Assembly: GCA_934230685.1 (NCBI GenBank) | Contig: CAKQFF010000047.1 | Coordinates: 1-11,418 of the forward strand | DNA length: 11,418 nt | Reading direction: 5' to 3' | DNA from: an uncultured Prevotella sp. | GTDB taxonomy: Bacteria > Bacteroidota > Bacteroidia > Bacteroidales > Bacteroidaceae | In this document: positions 1 through 7,213 of the stretch, in pieces | Position numbering within the stretch: the first letter of the stretch is position 1 | How the letters are laid out: each line of letters begins with the position of its first letter | The notes under the pieces: generated by a model | What the model was told of the DNA's origin: nothing | Databases searched by the model: none | Seen by the model: the letters and a program-made list of their open reading frames with translations, nothing else | Program-made: the position numbers and the translations under genes

Positions 1-246
1 TTGCGGCATAAAGTGCTTGTGGTGTTCTTCGCCGACAACGAGATGCGCGACTTCGTCAACAGTTCTCCACGCTCTACGGAGGAATACTACCAGCACGTGA
101 TTGTGGAGAAAATGCTCAATGAGCAGCGACTCATCGTGTCGCAGTTGCGCCAGCATGGCATATTGAGTATGCTAACCACGCCACAGAACCTATCGGTGGA
201 TGTGGTGAATAGGTATCTGGAACTGAAGGAGAGGCAGGCTATATAG
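1..246 (+). CDS. DUF58 domain protein, 3' fragment (5' end outside window)
   Basis: The reading frame is open from base 1 and stops at TAG 244-246, so this is the last 81 or so residues of a longer gene. The tail resembles the C-terminus of DUF58 proteins of Bacteroidetes: a hydrophobic strand (LVVFF), a TTEEYY-like helix (STEEYYQHVIVEKM), then QLRQHGILSMLTTPQNLSVDVVNRYLELK, which matches the closing strand-helix of this vWA-like fold. Such proteins are usually encoded beside MoxR AAA+ ATPases and vWA membrane proteins and are thought to help assemble or stabilise envelope complexes. That role is family knowledge, not visible here. The TTG at base 1 is not taken as the start. Identification rests on the tail only, so it is probable rather than certain. 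Confidence 0.7.
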   Translation: MRHKVLVVFFADNEMRDFVNSSPRSTEEYYQHVIVEKMLNEQRLIVSQLRQHGILSMLTTPQNLSVDVVNRYLELKERQAI

Positions 247-284
247 GCTTCAGATAAAGTATATACAATATTAAATATTAGACT

Positions 285-306
285 ACTGAACTTCTGATTG
301 TTCAGT
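285..306. repeat. Short inverted repeat upstream of the MutS-like gene
   Basis: ACTGAAC (285-291) and GTTCAGT (300-306) form a perfect 7-bp inverted repeat with an 8-nt loop. It lies in the 78-bp gap between the DUF58 gene and the MutS-like gene and ends 18 bp before the start codon. No T-tract follows, so it is not a typical intrinsic terminator. It could be a protein-binding site or a small mRNA hairpin near the ribosome entry site. No TAnnTTTG promoter was found in this gap, so read-through from the upstream gene is plausible. Confidence 0.35.
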
Positions 307-324
307 TAGATTACTTACAAAGAA

Positions 325-2211
325 ATGATTACTCCCAAGGAATATTACTCTTCGCGGATGGATTCGCTTGCTGCACGCATAGCGATACACCGTCGTCGCA
401 ACCGACTGTTTGTGAGTGGCGAGATAGCGTCGTTTGCCCTTTTCATTGCTTTCATATTTGCTTACGCTCAGTTGGAGTGGGGCAGTATGGGCGTGTGGGC
501 TGCTGTGTTGTCGTTAATAATATATGTTGTGATTCGTCGCATGGACGAGCAAAACGAGGCCCGAACTGAATGGCTTGAGGCTTTGCGCGAGGTTTGCAGC
601 AGAGAGATGGCCTATCTCGATGGCGACTATTCTGCATTCGACGATGGCGAACGCTATTCCGATCCGCAGCATCCTTTCACTATGGACATGGATGTCTTTG
701 GCAATAAGTCGCTCTTTCAGCGCATCAACCGCAGCGTGACAACGGGTGGCAGCGACCGACTTGCCGCCTTGCTTTCGGCTGAACCAATAGGCAAGGATGG
801 CGTAGTGGCTGACTGTGCCGACGTTTTTGACGCTGAGCTTTCGCCCGTAGATCGCATTCGTCAGCGTGGCGATGCCATTGACCTTCTTGCGCATTGCCCT
901 GATTGGCGCACTGAGTTCTGTGCTGTGGGCATTGCCGAAAAGATAAACACCGATGCTGTGGCTCGTGCCATGCGCGATGTGAGCGATGTTAAGGTGGGCC
1001 GATGGGTTATGTCGCCCCTGACTATGGCTGTGGCTATGTTCATGGGGATAGGACTGATAGCTACCATTGTGCTTGCTGCCATGACCGATGTGCCTTCTAA
1101 TGTGGCTGTGGTGTGGGCGTTGGCCCAATTGGGCATTGTGCTTGGATTGTGTCATGCCAAACTTATGGATATAAGCCGCACTGTGGGCAAACTGCATGGA
1201 CAGATGGCTGCCTATGTGAAGTTGGTGAGGATTATCAGCGAGGACAGAGGTTTAAACGAAGAGGGAAGAGTGAAGAGTGAGGAATCCGTATGTAGGGTGG
1301 ACAAGGGACTTATAGGCAGGCTTGTTGGTGCTACGGGTGGAGCTATAGGCTCGTTTCGCGAGATAGAGAAGATTCTTGCAGGGCTTGACCGCCGTGGAAA
1401 CATACTTGGATTGATTTTCGCGGATATATTCACACTCAGCGACTTCCGTCTGCTGCGCCGTTTTGCCTTGTGGCAGCGTCACTATACTATGCAGATGAGT
1501 CGTTGGATAGCGGCTGTGAACGAGATGGATGCTCTTGTGTCGATGGCTACGTTCCGCTATAACGAGCCTCAGGGAGTAAGAGCTGAGGTGGTGAATGGCA
1601 ATGATGTGGTCTACGAGGCTCGCGGATTGTATCATCCCTTCATTGGCTCTCACGCTGTGCGCAACGACTTTAACATTGCCGAACGCAACTATTACATCAT
1701 TACCGGAGCAAATATGGCTGGCAAGAGCACTTTCCTTCGCTCGCTCGGGGTGAACTGGATTTTTGCCATGAACGGTCTGCCTGTGTTTGCCGACCAGTTG
1801 CGCATCTCTGTCTTCCCATTATTCACAAGTATGCGCACTACCGATGATCTGACGCGTGGCATAAGCTATTTCAATGCCGAACTGTTGCGCCTGAAGAGTT
1901 TGATAGCTTTCTGTGCCTCGCACGACAACACGCTCATCATTCTCGACGAGATACTCAAAGGCACCAACTCTGCCGACAAACTCGGAGGTTCGCGCCTTTT
2001 CCTCGAATATATGTCCAATAAGCGTGTCACAGGCGTCATAGCCACCCACGACCTTGAACTCTCACGTCTTGCCGATGAGCAACCAGAACGTTTCCACAAC
2101 TATTGTTTTGAGATAGAGCTTGGCACTGATGTGACCTACACATACAAAATAACGCAGGGCGTGGCACGCAACCAGAATGCCACGTTCTTGCTGAAAGAAT
2201 TGCTGAAATAG
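325..2211 (+). CDS. Membrane-anchored MutS-family ATPase
   Basis: This 628-residue protein ends in a clear MutS-type ABC ATPase domain. The Walker A is GANMAGKST (461-469), the signature region is TRGISYFNAE (about 510-519), the Walker B is LIILDE (537-542), and the H-loop is ATHD (573-576). The N-terminal half has no recognisable mismatch-binding or connector domain. Instead it has two pairs of predicted membrane segments, at about residues 28-50 and 54-71, and at about 229-254 and 259-277. A MutS core-like helical region precedes the ATPase. The architecture fits the MutS-related proteins of Bacteroidetes, not MutS1 or the Smr-bearing MutS2. A direct role in mismatch repair is doubtful because the lesion-sensing domains are absent; its substrate is unknown. 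Residues about 310-325 form a charged, low-complexity insert (see findings). ATG 325 is the first start of the open frame. The gene may be cotranscribed with the DUF58 gene. Confidence 0.88.
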   Translation: MITPKEYYSSRMDSLAARIAIHRRRNRLFVSGEIASFALFIAFIFAYAQLEWGSMGVWAAVLSLIIYVVIRRMDEQNEARTEWLEALREVCSREMAYLDGDYSAFDDGERYSDPQHPFTMDMDVFGNKSLFQRINRSVTTGGSDRLAALLSAEPIGKDGVVADCADVFDAELSPVDRIRQRGDAIDLLAHCPDWRTEFCAVGIAEKINTDAVARAMRDVSDVKVGRWVMSPLTMAVAMFMGIGLIATIVLAAMTDVPSNVAVVWALAQLGIVLGLCHAKLMDISRTVGKLHGQMAAYVKLVRIISEDRGLNEEGRVKSEESVCRVDKGLIGRLVGATGGAIGSFREIEKILAGLDRRGNILGLIFADIFTLSDFRLLRRFALWQRHYTMQMSRWIAAVNEMDALVSMATFRYNEPQGVRAEVVNGNDVVYEARGLYHPFIGSHAVRNDFNIAERNYYIITGANMAGKSTFLRSLGVNWIFAMNGLPVFADQLRISVFPLFTSMRTTDDLTRGISYFNAELLRLKSLIAFCASHDNTLIILDEILKGTNSADKLGGSRLFLEYMSNKRVTGVIATHDLELSRLADEQPERFHNYCFEIELGTDVTYTYKITQGVARNQNATFLLKELLK

Positions 2212-2254
2212 CCAAAAAAGCATTCACTTATTCTTTTTATGCAATTAAAAGATG

Positions 2255-2262
2255 TAATTTTG
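2255..2262 (+). promoter_or_regulatory. Bacteroidetes -7 promoter element for the sugar transporter gene
   Basis: TAATTTTG matches the TAnnTTTG -7 consensus and stops only 5 nt before the ATG at 2268. With the usual few-nucleotide spacing, transcription would start at or next to the start codon, giving a leaderless or nearly leaderless mRNA. The -33 region (about 2231-2237) is only T-rich and does not give a clean TTTG. Confidence 0.5.
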
Positions 2263-2267
2263 CACGT

Positions 2268-3491
2268 ATGAAACAAAATAAAGTATCGTTGAGCAGCAAG
2301 CAGTATGCTGTGCCGTTCATTCTAATCACATCGCTCTTCTTTATGTGGGGCTTTGCACGTGCCATTCTCGACGTGCTCAACAAGCATTTTCAGAACGAGC
2401 TTGACATAACCATCACGCAGTCGTCTCTGATTCAGGTTACAACCTATCTTGGCTATTTCCTCATGGCTATTCCTGCCGGATTATTCATCAACCGACAGGG
2501 ATATAGACGTGGAGTGGTGCTCGGACTCATCCTCTTCGGACTCGGTTCGCTTGCCTTCATACCTTGTTCCTTTGCCGGAACATTCTATGCTTATCTCATA
2601 GCCTTGTTTGTGATAGGTTGCGGACTGGTGTTCCTTGAGACATCAGCCAATCCTTATGTCACAGAGCTTGGTCCGAAGGAAACATCTACTGCCCGACTCA
2701 ATTTCTCGCAGTCGTTTAATGGCGTAGGCTCTATGTTTGCCACTCTTGTTGTGGGCAGCTTCTTGTTCCAGAATAGCGGTTCGGGCGATGTGGGTAATGG
2801 TAGTGGCGGTAATGCTGTGGTTCCTTATGCCATTATGGGAGCCGTAGTGCTTGTCATTGCTATTGTCTTCTCGCGTGTTAACTTGCCTGAGATTCAGCAT
2901 GAGGACGATGGCGAGACACATGAGGGAGGACATAACATCTCGCGCTTGTTCTCGAATGGATGGTTTGTGTTCGGACTGTTGGCTCTTCTCGCCTATGAGA
3001 TAGCCGAGATATCCATCAACTCCTACTTCATCAACTTCGTAACGGGTCAGGAATGGATGTCGGCAGCCACTGGTTCTACAATCCTCACTGTGGCATTAGG
3101 ACTCTTCATGCTTGCGCGTTTTGTAGGTGCGGCGATAATGAGCAACATGCCGGCAGAGAAGTATTTGCTGATATGTGCCATAGGCTCTGTAGTGAGCATC
3201 GCTGTGCTGTTGATGAACATTAGCATGACGGTTTCCGTTGGTGCGTTGCTGTGCAACTATATGTTCGAGGCTATCATGTTCCCAACAATCTTCTCGCTCA
3301 CATTGCGTGGACTTGGCGGACTCACCAAGAGTGCATCATCAATACTCATGATGACACCAGTGGGTGGATGCGGCTTCTTGCTTATGGGTCTTGTGGCCGA
3401 CCATACCGGCAACCTTGTCATCCCATTCATTATCCCTCTTGTGGGATTTGCCTTTGTATCGGCTTACGCCTATAAGTGTGTGAAAGGGTAA
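2268..3491 (+). CDS. Sugar MFS transporter, FucP (L-fucose permease) type
   Basis: This 407-residue polytopic membrane protein has about 12 hydrophobic segments, as expected for the major facilitator superfamily. The FucP subfamily is indicated by FFMWGFARAILDVLNKHF (24-41), including Asp35, and by LETSANPYVTELG (123-135), including Glu124. These two acidic residues occupy the positions of the proton-coupling Asp and Glu of E. coli FucP. It is therefore expected to import a sugar with protons across the inner membrane. The substrate (fucose, glucose, galactose or another sugar) cannot be read from sequence. A Gly/Asn/Ser-rich loop lies at about residues 170-184, and the central cytoplasmic loop is acidic and His-rich (about 210-223). 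The gene stands alone between its own promoter and that of metF, with no catabolic genes beside it. ATG 2268 matches the usual start of homologues, although the promoter lies unusually close. Confidence 0.88.
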   Translation: MKQNKVSLSSKQYAVPFILITSLFFMWGFARAILDVLNKHFQNELDITITQSSLIQVTTYLGYFLMAIPAGLFINRQGYRRGVVLGLILFGLGSLAFIPCSFAGTFYAYLIALFVIGCGLVFLETSANPYVTELGPKETSTARLNFSQSFNGVGSMFATLVVGSFLFQNSGSGDVGNGSGGNAVVPYAIMGAVVLVIAIVFSRVNLPEIQHEDDGETHEGGHNISRLFSNGWFVFGLLALLAYEIAEISINSYFINFVTGQEWMSAATGSTILTVALGLFMLARFVGAAIMSNMPAEKYLLICAIGSVVSIAVLLMNISMTVSVGALLCNYMFEAIMFPTIFSLTLRGLGGLTKSASSILMMTPVGGCGFLLMGLVADHTGNLVIPFIIPLVGFAFVSAYAYKCVKG

Positions 3492-3542
3492 AATATAGTA
3501 GCCTTTTTCTTGCTATTCTTATAGTATATGCAATATTTTCCG

Positions 3543-3550
3543 TAACTTTG
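3543..3550 (+). promoter_or_regulatory. Bacteroidetes -7 promoter element for metF
   Basis: TAACTTTG is a full match to the TAnnTTTG -7 consensus, 25 nt upstream of the metF ATG. The -33 region (about 3516-3523) is T-rich without a clean TTTG. The predicted transcription start (about 3555-3557) falls inside the palindrome annotated next. Confidence 0.6.
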
Positions 3551-3552
3551 CA

Positions 3553-3568
3553 TACATTATATAATGTA
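3553..3568. promoter_or_regulatory. Perfect 16-bp palindrome at the metF transcription start
   Basis: TACATTATATAATGTA is a perfect dyad with no spacer, placed 2 nt after the -7 element and 7 nt before the metF ATG. The symmetry and the position over the predicted start site fit a dimeric repressor operator. It is A/T-rich, so chance cannot be excluded. No known riboswitch fold fits in this 84-bp gap. Confidence 0.45.
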
Positions 3569-3575
3569 ACACACG

Positions 3576-4532
3576 ATGAGTATAGTCGAAATATTAAACG
3601 CAAACGACGGAAAGAAGCACTTTTCGTTTGAAGTATTGCCACCGCTCAAGGGTACTGGCACAGACAGATTGTTTTCCACGATAGAGAAATTCAGGGAGTT
3701 TGACCCTGCCTATATCAACATTACAACCCATCACAGCGAGTTTGTGTATCGCGAACTTGCTAATGGGCAGTTTGAACGTCTGCGTGTGCGTCGCCGTCCC
3801 GGTACGGTGGCAGTGGCAGCAGCCATACAAAACAGATTTGGCATTCCGGTCATTCCCCATGTGATATGCAGTGGTGCAAGTGCCGAGGACATAGAATACG
3901 AACTCCTCGACCTGCAATTCCTTGGTATAGAGAACCTGCTGCTTCTGCGAGGCGACAAGGCTAAGGAAGACCGCCAGTTCATGCCTACGCCAGGTGGATA
4001 TTCGCATACCACTGAACTCATTGAGCAGTTGAACCATTTCAACGATGGTTTCTTCAACGATTGCACTCCTATCAAGAACCCTGGCAAGAAGTTCTCGTTC
4101 GGTGTGGCTTGCTATCCCGAGAAGCATGAGGAGGCTCCTAACCTTGAGATGGACATGGAGTATCTTAAACTGAAGCAGTATCTTGGAGCGGGATATGCCG
4201 TGACCCAGCTGTTCTACGACAATCAGAAATATTTCGACTTCGTGGCAAAGGCACGCGCTATGGGTATCACGATACCTATTGTGCCGGGCATAAAACCATT
4301 TGCCAAGCTCTCTCAGCTCACGGTTGTGCCTAAGACATTCCATTGCGACCTTCCGCAGGAGTTGGCGCAGGAGGTGGTGAAGTGTAAGACCGATGAGGAT
4401 GCTAAGCAGCTTGGCATAGAATGGACCACCGAACAATGCAAGCAACTCTATGCGGCAGGTGTGCACAACATTCACTTCTATACGGTGTCGGCTGTCGACT
4501 CTGTGAGAGAAGTGGCGAAGAGACTGCTGTAG
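3576..4532 (+). CDS. metF: Methylenetetrahydrofolate reductase
   Basis: This 318-residue protein matches the bacterial MetF family in length and motifs. MetF is a cytoplasmic FAD-dependent TIM-barrel enzyme that reduces 5,10-methylene-THF to 5-methyl-THF, the methyl donor for methionine synthesis. The first strand carries FSFEVLPP (16-23), with Glu19 at the position of the catalytic Glu of E. coli MetF. LLLLRGDKAKE holds Asp127, the conserved folate-binding Asp, and GYAVTQLFYDNQKYFDF (about 206-222) is the typical barrel strand and following helix. VPGIKPF and the closing HFYTVS strand are also conserved. No metH or metE lies nearby, so the gene is probably expressed on its own from the promoter at 3543. 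The palindrome at the start site may mediate regulation. The start at ATG 3576 is supported by the normal N-terminus. Confidence 0.95.
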   Translation: MSIVEILNANDGKKHFSFEVLPPLKGTGTDRLFSTIEKFREFDPAYINITTHHSEFVYRELANGQFERLRVRRRPGTVAVAAAIQNRFGIPVIPHVICSGASAEDIEYELLDLQFLGIENLLLLRGDKAKEDRQFMPTPGGYSHTTELIEQLNHFNDGFFNDCTPIKNPGKKFSFGVACYPEKHEEAPNLEMDMEYLKLKQYLGAGYAVTQLFYDNQKYFDFVAKARAMGITIPIVPGIKPFAKLSQLTVVPKTFHCDLPQELAQEVVKCKTDEDAKQLGIEWTTEQCKQLYAAGVHNIHFYTVSAVDSVREVAKRLL

Positions 4533-4554
4533 GAATGTTGAATGTGGAGTGTTG

Positions 4555-4672
4555 AATGTTGAATTGTCGGCTGCGCCGATGAGGAATTGTTCAATGTTGA
4601 ATTTTTAATGTTTAATGTTGAATGTTGAGTTGTCGGCTGAGGCCGATGAGGAATTGTTCAATGTTGAATTTT
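4555..4672. repeat. Two direct copies of a hairpin-bearing 51-52 bp repeat
   Basis: Copy 1 (4555-4605) and copy 2 (4621-4672) differ by one substitution near the left end and by the loop of an internal hairpin. In copy 1 the stem TCGGC/GCCGA (4567-4579) encloses a 3-nt loop. In copy 2 the same stem (4633-4646) encloses a 4-nt loop, so the stem is kept while the loop varies. Around them (4533-4554 and 4606-4620) are degenerate TGTTGAAT-type short repeats. The repeats fill most of the 177-bp gap between metF and holB. No T-tract follows the hairpins, so terminator function is uncertain. A dispersed intergenic repeat family is the likeliest explanation. Confidence 0.8.
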
Positions 4673-4709
4673 GAGTAATAGGAAACAAATAAAAAAAACG
4701 ATCTAACAA

Positions 4710-5810
4710 ATGCAATTCGAGGAAGTCATAGGTCAAGAAAGTGCGAAGCAGCAGCTGCGCAAGTTGATTGATGAGGGACGTGTGCCCCATGCCATGCTCT
4801 TCTGCGGTCCGTCGGGCTGTGGAAAGATGGCGCTTGCTATGGCTTTTGCCTCGGAATTGTTGGGTCACAGTCCGTTATTGCGACAGTGGGGACATCCCGA
4901 CTTGCATTTCTCTTTCCCTACTATCAAGAAGCCAAGTATGGGCTCTGAGCATCAGCCCACAAGCGATGACTACGCATCCGAATGGCATGACATGATAATG
5001 AATGGTCCTTATTTCACGCTTGAGCAGTGGATGACACAGATGGATGCGGAGAATCAGCAGGCTGTCATTACCGGAGGAGAGAGCGACCGATTGGCTCGCA
5101 AACTCTCGATAAAGTCGAGTCAGGGGGGATATAAGGTATGTATAGTATGGTTGCCTGAGAGAATGAACCTCACAAGTGCCAACAAGATGCTCAAGCTGCT
5201 TGAGGAACCGCCACAGCAGACAGTATTCATACTTGTGAGCGAAGACCCGGGCAAACTGATTGAGACCATACGCAGCCGCACACAGAGATTTGATTTTAAG
5301 CGCATCGACGACCAGTCTATCCAACAGGCTTTGATAGACAAACGGGGTCTTGACGAGGACACTGCCCACCGCATAACCCGACTTGCCAATGGCTCGTGGC
5401 TCGAAGCCATCAATGCGTTGAAGGCAGGTAATGAGAACCAGATGTTCTTCGACCTCTTCACTATGCTCATGCGCCTTGCCTACAGCAAGCGTGTGAAGGA
5501 ACTGAAGAAGTGGAGCGACAGTGTGGCGGCATTTGGTAGAGAGAAGCAGAAACGACTGCTTGTGTATTGCAACAGAATGGTGCGCGAGAGCTTCATGTAC
5601 AACTTCCATAACCCCGCTCTCTGCTATATGACTCTCGACGAAGAGAACTTCGCCAAGCGTTTTGCCCCATTCATCAACGAGAACAACGTCATAGAGATGA
5701 CGGAAATGATAGAACGTGCATTGCGTGACATATCGCAGAATGCCAATTCCAAAATGGTGTTCTTCGACATTGCCATGCAAACCATCATATTAATAACACG
5801 AAAGAAATGA
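4710..5810 (+). CDS. holB: DNA polymerase III delta' subunit (clamp loader)
   Basis: This 366-residue AAA+ protein has the order expected of delta': an N-terminal FEEVIGQESAKQQLRKLI helix, then VPHAMLFCGPSGCGK (P-loop at about 33-39), and later ANKMLKLLEEPP followed by TVFILVSEDPGKLIETIRSRTQRFDF, the sensor 1 and SRC-like region. The subunit is part of the clamp loader that places the beta clamp on DNA. The P-loop Lys is followed by Met rather than Thr/Ser, and the Walker B Asp-Glu is replaced by IVWLPE. Delta' is not expected to hydrolyse ATP. The four zinc-binding cysteines usual after the P-loop are missing: the chain runs directly from ASELLG to HPDLHFSFP. The SRC Cys is Thr. The stop codon overlaps the next gene's start (ATGA), so it is translated with the RicT-like gene and gldH. 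Confidence 0.9.
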   Translation: MQFEEVIGQESAKQQLRKLIDEGRVPHAMLFCGPSGCGKMALAMAFASELLGHSPLLRQWGHPDLHFSFPTIKKPSMGSEHQPTSDDYASEWHDMIMNGPYFTLEQWMTQMDAENQQAVITGGESDRLARKLSIKSSQGGYKVCIVWLPERMNLTSANKMLKLLEEPPQQTVFILVSEDPGKLIETIRSRTQRFDFKRIDDQSIQQALIDKRGLDEDTAHRITRLANGSWLEAINALKAGNENQMFFDLFTMLMRLAYSKRVKELKKWSDSVAAFGREKQKRLLVYCNRMVRESFMYNFHNPALCYMTLDEENFAKRFAPFINENNVIEMTEMIERALRDISQNANSKMVFFDIAMQTIILITRKK

Positions 5811-7213
5811 AAGATTTCAAAGACATGCAATTCAAGATATCCCGCGGTTGCGACCGAGGACTCTCACATTGCGGCTGCGGCAGACAGAATATGCAGCTCA
5901 ATACATACGACTGGCTCTACGACGTGCCAGGCAATGAGGAGGACACCGACCTTGTGGAGGTGCAGTTCAAGAATACGCGCAAGGGATACTATCATAATGT
6001 TAATCACCTCGACCTATGCAAGGGTGATATAGTGGCTGTTGAGGCAAGTCCGGGACATGATATTGGTACCGTGACGCTCACAGGACGACTTGTAAAGCTG
6101 CAAGTGAAGAAAGCCAATCTTAAGTCGGCCGACGACATCAAGCGTGTCTACCGCATTGCCAAGCCGGTGGATATGGACAAGTACTATGAGGCTAAGAGCC
6201 GTGAGCACGGCACTATGATTCAGAGCCGACAGATAGCCAAAGACCTTGGCCTGCAGATGAAGATTGGCGACGTGGAGTATCAGGGCGACGGCAATAAGGC
6301 TATATTCTATTATATAGCCGATGAGCGTGTCGACTTCCGCCAGCTTATCAAGGTGCTTGCCGACACATTCCATGTGCGCATCGAGATGAAGCAGATTGGC
6401 GCACGCCAGGAGGCAGGTCGCATTGGTGGTACTGGTCCGTGTGGACGTGAGCTTTGCTGTGCCACATGGATGAAGAATTTTGTAAGTGTGAGCACTAATG
6501 CCGCACGTATACAGGACATTTCGCTCAATCCGCAGAAGCTTGCAGGTATGTGTGCCAAGCTGAAGTGTTGTCTCAACTACGAGGTTGACGACTATGTGGA
6601 GGCTGGCAAGAAGATGCCGTCGCGCGATGTGGTGCTGCAAACTCTCGACAACGACTACTATCTCTTCAAGTCGGACATTCTTGCCGGACTCGTGACTTAT
6701 TCCACTGGCAAGGGGGTGGCTTCCAACCTCGAGACAATCACAGCCGAGCGTGCGCGTGCCATTATAGAGATGAACAAGCGAGGCGAAAAGCCTGAGTCGC
6801 TCACCGAGGACGGTAAGATAAAGGAGAATGCTCGTCCTGCCGACTTGCTTGCCGACGCTGACATCAGCCGTTTTGACAAGACCAAGAAGAAAAAGAAGAA
6901 GCAGCCTAAGAAGCAGCAGTCAAGAGACAACGCTGCGCCTAACGCTCAACCCAAGGACAATGCCGCGCCTAACGTTCAGCCTAAAGGCAATGCGGCACCC
7001 AATGCTCAACCTAAGGCAAATGCCACGCAACGTGATGGCGAGCGTCGGGATAATGGCAATCAGAGACCACAACGTCGTGATAACCAGCGTCGTGACAACC
7101 GTCAGCAGCGTCAGCCTAATGGTGCGTCTAAGCCACAGCAACAGCAGAATGTGGGTCAGAAGCCGCAAGACGTACAGAACAAAAGTCAGCAGAACGCTGA
7201 ACCGAAGCAATGA
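5807..7213 (+). CDS. PSP1 domain protein, RicT (YaaT)-like, with low-complexity tail
   Basis: This 468-residue protein has a PSP1/RicT core over roughly residues 30-290. Typical segments are DLVEVQFKNTRKGYY, DIVAVEASPGHDIGTV and GGTGPCGRELCCATWMK. Conserved cysteines are in CGRELCC (212-218) and CAKLKCC (249-255), which match the region of RicT that binds iron-sulfur clusters with RicA and RicF in Bacillus. A further Cys group (15, 22, 24) lies near the N-terminus. Beyond about residue 355 there is a lysine run and then a disordered Asn/Gln/Pro/Arg-rich tail. The tail holds three 10-residue repeats like DNAAPNAQPK and then RR-DN-Q repeats. Such a basic tail suggests contact with RNA, by inference only. 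It overlaps holB upstream and gldH downstream by ATGA. Met7 (5825) could be an alternative start. The cellular role in Bacteroidetes is not established by this sequence. Confidence 0.88.
   Translation: MKDFKDMQFKISRGCDRGLSHCGCGRQNMQLNTYDWLYDVPGNEEDTDLVEVQFKNTRKGYYHNVNHLDLCKGDIVAVEASPGHDIGTVTLTGRLVKLQVKKANLKSADDIKRVYRIAKPVDMDKYYEAKSREHGTMIQSRQIAKDLGLQMKIGDVEYQGDGNKAIFYYIADERVDFRQLIKVLADTFHVRIEMKQIGARQEAGRIGGTGPCGRELCCATWMKNFVSVSTNAARIQDISLNPQKLAGMCAKLKCCLNYEVDDYVEAGKKMPSRDVVLQTLDNDYYLFKSDILAGLVTYSTGKGVASNLETITAERARAIIEMNKRGEKPESLTEDGKIKENARPADLLADADISRFDKTKKKKKKQPKKQQSRDNAAPNAQPKDNAAPNVQPKGNAAPNAQPKANATQRDGERRDNGNQRPQRRDNQRRDNRQQRQPNGASKPQQQQNVGQKPQDVQNKSQQNAEPKQ
6926..7015 (+). repeat. Three in-frame 30-bp tandem repeats in the RicT-like tail
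   Basis: Units at 6926-6955, 6956-6985 and 6986-7015 encode DNAAPNAQPK, DNAAPNVQPK and GNAAPNAQPK, and a partial fourth unit follows to about 7030. Codon use differs between units at third positions (for example CAACCC, CAGCCT, CAACCT for Gln-Pro). The array is therefore old or kept at the protein level rather than freshly duplicated. Confidence 0.9.

Noticed and set aside
285..306. Intrinsic terminator between the DUF58 and MutS-like genes
   Set aside because: The 7-bp stem is not followed by a T-tract, so it is kept only as an inverted repeat.
514..1197. Minus-strand open frame of 227 codons opposite the MutS-like gene
   Set aside because: It is His/Ser-rich antisense composition with no motif; the + strand gene is secure.
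3492..3575. SAM or other riboswitch upstream of metF
   Set aside because: The predicted leader is only about 20 nt and contains only the 16-bp palindrome, too short for a known aptamer.
3594..4475. Minus-strand open frame of 293 codons opposite metF
   Set aside because: It lies wholly inside the well-supported metF gene and shows no recognisable domain.
4875..5780. Long minus-strand open frame of 301 codons opposite holB
   Set aside because: It shadows a clear delta' gene, has no family motif, and is rich in His, Leu and Cys as expected from antisense reading.
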